Below are positions 58,729 to 64,000 of a stretch of DNA of 64,000 nt, piece by piece. Source of the stretch: Gammaproteobacteria bacterium (GTDB lineage Bacteria; Pseudomonadota; Gammaproteobacteria; Steroidobacterales; Steroidobacteraceae); the NCBI GenBank assembly GCA_947455595.1, contig CANGOP010000010.1:1-64000 (forward strand). Reading direction: 5' to 3'. The notes beneath the pieces were generated by a model. It searched no databases. It was given only the letters and a program-made list of their open reading frames with translations, and was not told the origin of the DNA. Positions within the stretch are counted from its first letter, which is position 1, and every line of letters starts with the position of its first letter. Both the position numbers and the translations under genes were made by a program.

Positions 58729-60877
58729 GCCAACAGGCTACCATGGGCGGATGCAACGTACGCCCCGCGCGGAATCTGATTTGGCATCACCCCGCTACGT
58801 TCCGCCCAAGCCAGAAGAACGACCGCGACGACTTTCCTCGCCCTTCGGGGAGCGAACCGATCCTTGGTTCTGGTTACGCAATGACGAGCGCAATGCACCC
58901 GATGTCCTGGCGCATCTAGCGGCCGAAAATCACACCTGTGACCGCTGGTTTGCACCGTTGCAGCCCTTGATTGATCGCCTGAAAGCCGAGCATGCCGCTC
59001 GCGTACCCCCAGAGGACACGAGTCTTCCCGTACTTGAACGCGGATGGTGGTATCAGAGTCGATTTCGCGCCGGTGCGGAGCATCCCATCCATGTCCGTTG
59101 GCGAGATGGCGAGTGCACCGAGGAACTCTTGCTGGATGCCGAAGAGGCCGCCGAGGGCGCTACGGCCTACACGTTAGGCGCGTTGGAGGTTTCAAACGAC
59201 GGACGATATTTGGCGATCACCGAAGATCGGCTCGGACGCCGGGATTACATCCTACGCCTGGTCGATCGGATATCGGGCGTCCCCCTACCGGAGAAGATCG
59301 CGGGCATTGATTCGGACATCGTGTTCTTGGATGACGGATCACTCCTCTACATCGCTCAGGATCCGATCACGCTTCTCGGCTATCGGGTGCTGCGTCATAT
59401 CCCGGGCACAGATTCCTGTACCGATACCTTGTTATATGAAGAAAACGACGATGCGTTTGCGCTGTCGATCGAACGAAGTCGGAGTGGAAAATGGGTGTTT
59501 CTACACCTCGAGAGTACTTCGACCAGTGAAATGCACTATCTGGCAGCGGATGCCACGGCGCTTCGGTTCACTGTGGCCATACCCCGCGGACACGGGCATG
59601 AGTATGAACTCGAAGATCATGGAGACCGCTGTCTCTTGCGGACGAACGAAGATGCGGTTGATTTCCGGATCGTCGAAGCACCGCTTGCTCGCGTAGCCGA
59701 TCGGTCAACCTGGCGCGACATTGTTCCCTCGCGTCCTGGCATCGTGATTACCGCAATAGCAACGTTTACCCACCATTGGGCCATTGCCGAGCGCAGTGGT
59801 GGCATCGGCCAGGTTCGCCTCATCGACCAACGCGATGGCCATGAGCGCGTATTAGAAGCGCCAGATACCGCTGCCACGCTTTGGTTGGACGTGAACGCTG
59901 ATGCCACTGCGCCGTTTCTGCGCTTCGCTTGGGGATCTCTTGCGCAGCCAACGGTGCGTGAAGAACTCAACTTCGCGACCGGCCAGACCCGCGTCCTGCG
60001 TATCGATCCCGTCGAGGGCGGGCATCGACCGGATCAATATGTCGCTGAAAGGCGATGGATCCGCGTGCGGGATGGTGCGGACGTTCCGGTATCGCTACTA
60101 CGGCACATCGACACACCCACCGATGGTCAGGCTCCCTTGTTGATGACAGCGTATGGCGCATATGGTCACGCGCAGCCGGCGGTGTTCGACCGGAGCGTAC
60201 TACCCTTGATTGATCGCGGCTTTGTTTACGCGATCGCTCACGTCCGAGGCGGCGATGAACTCGGCCGTGCATGGTATGACGCCGGCCGCCTTCTCGAGAA
60301 ACACCATACATTCGAAGACTTCATTGACGTGAGGCGGGCCTTAGTGGAGGCGGGCGTAGCCGATCCGTCTCGATGTTGCGCACTCGGTGCGAGTGCAGGG
60401 GGGTTGTTGATCGGTGTCATCGCGAACGAAGCAGCGAGCGAGTTTCGTGCCCTGGTTGCACACGTTCCGTTCGTCGACGTTCTCACATCGATGCTGGATG
60501 ACGAGCTACCTTTGACAACGCTGGAGTATGAGGAGTGGGGCAACCCCGCTGAGGATCCGGTGGCCTATCGATATATCGAGCGCTACAGTCCCTATGACAA
60601 TTTACGTCCACGCGCCTACCCGGCCTTGTTTGCGACCGGAGGGCTGCATGACTCTCAAGTTCAGTATTGGGAGAGCGCAAAGTGGGTGGCCAAGATGCGA
60701 CGCTGTCAGACCGGCGATGCGCCCATCATGTTGCGCGTTCATCTCGATGCTGGGCACGGTGGGGCAACAGGCCGTTACGGTGGACATGAAGAAGTTGCGC
60801 TCGAGCAGGCTTTTCTCATCGACATGACCAAGTCGCCGCGCGAACCCTTGAAAGCCCGGCCGCCGACCCCACGCTAA
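58727..60877 (+). CDS. Oligopeptidase B-like S9A serine peptidase
   Basis: This 716-residue protein (708 from the second ATG at 58751) has a seven-bladed propeller and an alpha/beta hydrolase domain. Oligopeptidase B landmarks are DPWFWLRND at the start, AYGAYGHAQPAVF, FVYAIAHVRGGDELGR, the nucleophile in LGASAGGLLIGV, the aspartate in GLHDSQVQYWESAKW and the histidine in LDAGHGGATGR. The nucleophile motif reads GASAGG where many members have GRSAGG. These enzymes cut short peptides after basic residues in the cytoplasm. No signal peptide is seen. It starts head-to-head with the MalM-like gene. Confidence 0.92.
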   Translation: MPTGYHGRMQRTPRAESDLASPRYVPPKPEERPRRLSSPFGERTDPWFWLRNDERNAPDVLAHLAAENHTCDRWFAPLQPLIDRLKAEHAARVPPEDTSLPVLERGWWYQSRFRAGAEHPIHVRWRDGECTEELLLDAEEAAEGATAYTLGALEVSNDGRYLAITEDRLGRRDYILRLVDRISGVPLPEKIAGIDSDIVFLDDGSLLYIAQDPITLLGYRVLRHIPGTDSCTDTLLYEENDDAFALSIERSRSGKWVFLHLESTSTSEMHYLAADATALRFTVAIPRGHGHEYELEDHGDRCLLRTNEDAVDFRIVEAPLARVADRSTWRDIVPSRPGIVITAIATFTHHWAIAERSGGIGQVRLIDQRDGHERVLEAPDTAATLWLDVNADATAPFLRFAWGSLAQPTVREELNFATGQTRVLRIDPVEGGHRPDQYVAERRWIRVRDGADVPVSLLRHIDTPTDGQAPLLMTAYGAYGHAQPAVFDRSVLPLIDRGFVYAIAHVRGGDELGRAWYDAGRLLEKHHTFEDFIDVRRALVEAGVADPSRCCALGASAGGLLIGVIANEAASEFRALVAHVPFVDVLTSMLDDELPLTTLEYEEWGNPAEDPVAYRYIERYSPYDNLRPRAYPALFATGGLHDSQVQYWESAKWVAKMRRCQTGDAPIMLRVHLDAGHGGATGRYGGHEEVALEQAFLIDMTKSPREPLKARPPTPR

Positions 60878-60913
60878 ACCGGATGCTGTCGTTTCGTTTT
60901 TCGGGAGATCGTT

Positions 60914-61522
60914 GTGAAACTCTACTATTCACCTGGCGCATGTTCTTTTGCTTCCCACATCGTATTGCATGAACTCGCGCTTCCTCATGAGGTGGAACGG
61001 GTCAACCTGCGCAATCGCCAAACGGCCGCCGGCGAGGATTTCACAGCGATCAATCCCAAAGGCTACGTGCCGGCACTTGTCATTGAGCCCGGCGTTGTAT
61101 TGACCGAAGGTACGGCGGTACTTCAATACTTGGCCGACTTAAAGCCTCAACAGGGCCTCGCGCCGGCGGTCGGGTCGCTGGGTCGCTATCGGCTGGCGGA
61201 ATGGCTCGGCTACATCAATTCCGAAATTCATAAAAACTATTCGCCGCTTTTTAACCCAGCTGCGACCGATGATATGAAGTCGCTGGCAAAGGCGGCATTG
61301 CTGCGACGTTACGCCTACGCAGAGGACGCGCTGAGCCGCCATCCTTATCTGCTCGGTGAACAGTTTTCAGTGGCCGACGCATACTTGTACACAACCCTCA
61401 CCTGGTCCGGTCGAGTTGGCGTCGATCTCACGGGCATGACGCACCTTTTGGACTTCCAGCAGCGTGTGTCGAAGCGTCCGTCAGTCATCGCCGCTGCTGC
61501 GGTGGAGTTTCCATCGACGTAA
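60914..61522 (+). CDS. Glutathione S-transferase, beta-class-like
   Basis: This 202-residue protein starts with GTG after GGGAG and matches bacterial beta-class GSTs: KLYYSPGACSFASHIVLHE with the catalytic-site cysteine of that class, INPKGYVPALVIE with the cis-proline that binds glutathione, and the C-terminal helical domain with SVADAYLYTTL. It conjugates or reduces electrophiles and peroxides in the cytoplasm. Confidence 0.93.
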   Translation: MKLYYSPGACSFASHIVLHELALPHEVERVNLRNRQTAAGEDFTAINPKGYVPALVIEPGVVLTEGTAVLQYLADLKPQQGLAPAVGSLGRYRLAEWLGYINSEIHKNYSPLFNPAATDDMKSLAKAALLRRYAYAEDALSRHPYLLGEQFSVADAYLYTTLTWSGRVGVDLTGMTHLLDFQQRVSKRPSVIAAAAVEFPST

Positions 61523-61546
61523 GCGGTGAGACCACCCCGCCTCAGC

Positions 61547-63040
61547 TCAGTGGCGCGTTTCGCGCGCCAGAGTGTTCTCCAGAATACGGCGCGCTAGCGC
61601 GCCGTAGTCTGCGGGTCGCAATGACCACAAGGAGTAAGGCTGGGCGAGGTCCAACGGGTCGATATAGGAGCCCTCGTGACGGATTTCAAAGTGCAGATGA
61701 GGCCCTGTCGATAAACCGGTAGATCCAACCTTCCCGAGCACTTGGCCGCGCTCAACGTGGCTGCCCACCGTTAGATTGGGTGCATACGCCGATAAGTGGC
61801 CGTAATGGGTCGTGTAACCGCCACTGTGCTGAATGATGATGAGGTTGCCATAGCCGCTGAACGGACCGGCAAACAAGACCGAGCCTTCGGCCACTGCGAC
61901 GACCGGTGTGCCGACCGGCGCGACGTAGTCGATGCCAATATGCAGCGCGTCATGACGTATGCGCTGCGCCAATTGGCGCTTGCGTGATTTCGGCTTCTTG
62001 GCACCGCTCGGTACCGACGCCGCCCGCGCAGCGGCAGGACCCGTTGCGCGGATCCCACGCGAGACGTACGTGAAGTTTACCGGGCTAACCCAGAACAGCG
62101 GCTCGTAGGACTCGCCGTTCGCGGCGTAAAATCCTCCCGGTAGATCGGGTCGGTCAACCCACAAGGCTTGGCCCAACGGGCGACCGCTCGCGCGGTCGAC
62201 GAGTTCCACGCTCACGAGGTGCGGCTCGGCGCCCTCAGCGTCCGTCTCAGTGACGACATGGACTTCGCTGGCTGCGACGACAGCCGCTTCGAGGGGCTGG
62301 ACGAGTGCGCGGGTCAGCGACACCACCGAGTACGTCAGATCCGGGGCGACGAGTCGTTCCGCGTCGCCGGTATTCCACATGGCGTCATCGGGATCCAGTG
62401 ACATGAAGTGGAACTTCGCGGCCGGCGGCCAGACGTCGGTCCGGCCAGTGATCGGTCCACGGGCCCGCTCACGATTATAAATATGTAGTCGTTGACCGGA
62501 ACCCACGGAGTCATGGGACACCAGCGCAATGGCGAGGAGTCCAGATTCCTCGCTCGTGAGTAGCGCGTAAGGTACGCATCCGGTGCCGGGATCACCCTCA
62601 ACACCGTCGCCAACCAAGACGGCCTTCAGCGATTCATCTGTAATGCCGATGGCGGCCAGCAAGGAGGACGCGCCTCCCGATGTGAATGCGCAACCCCACC
62701 GGGCATTCCAGGGCGGTGGATCCGCATCGGTATATTCCTCGTCGCTGGCCGCAGCCCGTGTGCCAGAGGCGGGTCGAATCGACCAGGTCGGTGGCGGCCC
62801 CTTGGAGGGATGCGGTACGGCCGCATCGGCGCCATGTTTGCCATTGCGCTTGCCAGTTTTGTTCGGTGCGGCAGCCGCCTTGCCGCGACTCGGCGCCGGG
62901 TTAGCCGCCTTATGGCTCACGGCTGGTGCTGGCGCAGGTTTCCCGGGTGTCTTGGGGGCGGCCGGTGCTGCCGCCATGACCACCAAGAGGCTGAGTCCTG
63001 CACAGAGGCTCAGGATGCCGACCCACCGTTTGCGCGTCAC
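61547..63040 (-). CDS. M23-family zinc metalloendopeptidase (peptidoglycan hydrolase-like)
   Basis: This 497-residue protein (GTG at 63040 with GGGAG upstream) has an N-terminal membrane/signal segment (about 7-26), a long Ala/Pro/Lys-rich linker, a beta-rich middle (about 110-340) and a C-terminal LytM/M23 domain. The zinc ligands are in HIGIDYVAPVG (H-x3-D) and HLHFEIRHEG, with GNLIIIQHSGGYTTHYGHLS between. M23 enzymes cut peptide cross-links of peptidoglycan. The middle domain is unfamiliar and may place the enzyme in the envelope. An upstream ATG at 63085 would add 15 residues before the signal. Confidence 0.88.
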   Translation of the reverse strand: MTRKRWVGILSLCAGLSLLVVMAAAPAAPKTPGKPAPAPAVSHKAANPAPSRGKAAAAPNKTGKRNGKHGADAAVPHPSKGPPPTWSIRPASGTRAAASDEEYTDADPPPWNARWGCAFTSGGASSLLAAIGITDESLKAVLVGDGVEGDPGTGCVPYALLTSEESGLLAIALVSHDSVGSGQRLHIYNRERARGPITGRTDVWPPAAKFHFMSLDPDDAMWNTGDAERLVAPDLTYSVVSLTRALVQPLEAAVVAASEVHVVTETDAEGAEPHLVSVELVDRASGRPLGQALWVDRPDLPGGFYAANGESYEPLFWVSPVNFTYVSRGIRATGPAAARAASVPSGAKKPKSRKRQLAQRIRHDALHIGIDYVAPVGTPVVAVAEGSVLFAGPFSGYGNLIIIQHSGGYTTHYGHLSAYAPNLTVGSHVERGQVLGKVGSTGLSTGPHLHFEIRHEGSYIDPLDLAQPYSLWSLRPADYGALARRILENTLARETRH

Positions 63041-63412
63041 CGGACATCTCCCAAGATCGTCGCCCGACCGGACGAGGGCGGGCATCGTAGCAGGGCCGAT
63101 CTCGCCGTGCAGAGCCGCGCTGCCGTTGCGCCATGAACACAGCTAATGTTGTCCTGTACAAGCCTTGTTGCGACGGAAAAACCCTGTTAATTCCATGGGT
63201 TGGCTGAGTGTCGAGGGGCGACTGCTCGGTCTCTTGTGGCGCGCGCGCATCATATAACTCATTGATTATAAACTCTTTTTTAAAACTCTCGCGCAAAATA
63301 ACCGTAGACAATGCGATCGAGTCGGGGCAGGATGTCCGTGGGAAGGGGCCACGGCCTAAGGGCCATGGCATTAAACATAATAAAAATTTAAATGACGGGT
63401 GGAGAACAGGCC
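63041..63412 (+). other. Intergenic region, 372 bases
   Basis: No gene is seen here. The half next to the M23 gene has ordinary composition. From about 63250 the region becomes AT-rich (CATATAACTCATTGATTATAAACTC and a run near 63375-63391), unlike the rest of the window, which suggests promoters for the divergent genes. Several TATA-like hexamers occur but none has a convincing -35. Confidence 0.6.
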
Positions 63413-63877
63413 ATGGGCTACAAGATCCATTGCAAGACGCGTGTTCCGATGTGGATGCGCGGCCAAGTTGAGTCACTGCTGTTTTTTAATGGCGGTCAGC
63501 ATCGTGTACGTGACGCTATCGCTGAGTCCATTGAACGCTATGGCGTGCCGGAAGTGAGCGAAGACGCGTCGGGATTGCGAATCGCCGTCCGTGGTACGCA
63601 CGAGGCGCAAACGCTCTGGGCCGTTCATGAAGAGGGTTCGTTGTCACGCGTAGTGGGCGTTTTGGTGTATGCCCGTGATGCGGCCGACGAAATCACTGTG
63701 CTCCATGTGGGTGTCGCAGACGATTACGCTCAGGGCGGCGCGTACGCGTCCGAGCACGTGCTGGCTCGCTTGATGCAGCAGGCGCGACGTATTGCGCGCG
63801 ACACTGCCGGCGTGCGGCACTTGGGTGTTGCTTACCGTCACACGCGCCTGAGACTGTCAAACGCCCTGTCAGCGTAG
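63413..63877 (+). CDS. Hypothetical protein, weakly GNAT-like
   Basis: This 154-residue protein (ATG at 63413 with GGAG nine bases upstream) is not firmly recognised. The second half, with GVLVYARDAADEITVLHVGV, then VLARLMQQARRIARDTAGV and RHLGVAYRHTRLRLSN, follows the strand-helix-strand order of GNAT acetyltransferases, but the acetyl-CoA loop (Q/R-x-x-G-x-G/A) is poor (ADDYAQGGAYASE). It stands 28 bases before the exported protein at the right edge and may share its transcript. Confidence 0.62.
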   Translation: MGYKIHCKTRVPMWMRGQVESLLFFNGGQHRVRDAIAESIERYGVPEVSEDASGLRIAVRGTHEAQTLWAVHEEGSLSRVVGVLVYARDAADEITVLHVGVADDYAQGGAYASEHVLARLMQQARRIARDTAGVRHLGVAYRHTRLRLSNALSA

Positions 63878-63905
63878 CCGCTCGGGCGACGTTAGTCGGA
63901 GATAG

Positions 63906-64000
63906 ATGATGAGATGGTTCACTTTGCGCCGGTTTTGGCTGGTGGTTTGTCTGCTCTGTCCGCTGCTGGCCTCCGCTCGTGACCACGACGAGCTGGATGC
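63906..64000 (+). CDS. Start of an exported protein, truncated by the window edge
   Basis: The frame from ATG 63906 (or 63909), after GGAG, reads MMRWFTLRRFWLVVCLLCPL followed by LASARDHDELD and runs out of the window. The start is a clear signal peptide with likely cleavage after ASA. Function cannot be judged. Confidence 0.65.
   Translation, partial: MMRWFTLRRFWLVVCLLCPLLASARDHDELD

Overview
The window is a stretch of chromosome from a GC-rich (about 60% by eye) Gram-negative bacterium. Outer-membrane proteins (TpsB, a porin), a TonB system and the gene order mnmG, rsmG, parA, parB, atpIBEFHAGDC, glmU, glmS point to a gammaproteobacterium; the mix of families suggests the Xanthomonadales/Nevskiales side, but that placement is inference. 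No rRNA, tRNA, CRISPR array or insertion sequence was recognised.

Positions 1-26,000 hold an accessory surface and secretion locus. On the plus strand lie a secreted PstS-like binding-fold protein, a two-partner secretion pair (TpsB transporter and a 3,508-residue filamentous-haemagglutinin-type TpsA), then a dedicated energy module: a hybrid DUF2341-LamG-ExbB protein, ExbD and TonB. Converging on it is a minus-strand operon: porin, periplasmic coiled-coil protein, SurA-N/DsbA-like fusion and a TPR protein with an O-GlcNAc-transferase-like (GT41) domain. A second GT41-like protein and an orphan GspC-like protein sit at the left edge. The adhesin carries its cysteines in four close pairs, one of them at the extreme C-terminus as in HMW1-type adhesins. 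Together this suggests a glycosylated, disulfide-anchored adhesin with its own folding factors and a TonB-type motor. A Pho-box-like site precedes the porin operon, so control by phosphate starvation is a reasonable hypothesis. The layout recalls the Pseudomonas aeruginosa pdt locus (from memory), so parts of the system are probably known while this combination may not be.

Positions 26,000-35,300 hold an ArsC-type reductase, an HPP-family membrane protein, a pirin, MnmG (with an apparent internal shortening), an orphan peptide-binding lipoprotein, a diheme cytochrome c4-like protein, a metallo-beta-lactamase-fold protein, RsmG and a TPR/GT9-like protein. Positions 35,300-50,800 hold parA-parB, the complete F1Fo ATP synthase operon with a promoter and a terminator-like leader hairpin, a four-repeat membrane protein, an S9 peptidase, glmU and glmS.

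Positions 50,800-64,000 hold an arsenic resistance operon (arsR-arsC-acr3), a serine hydrolase, a methyltransferase, two small lipoproteins, a TetR regulator with a perfect inverted repeat at its promoter, a KTSC protein, a YbhN/MprF-type flippase-like protein, an oligopeptidase B-like enzyme, a glutathione transferase, an M23 endopeptidase and, at the right edge, the start of an exported protein. Several genes (rsmG, parA, arsR, tetR) have a -10-like hexamer only 8-10 bases before the ATG and no clear ribosome binding site, which suggests leaderless transcripts.
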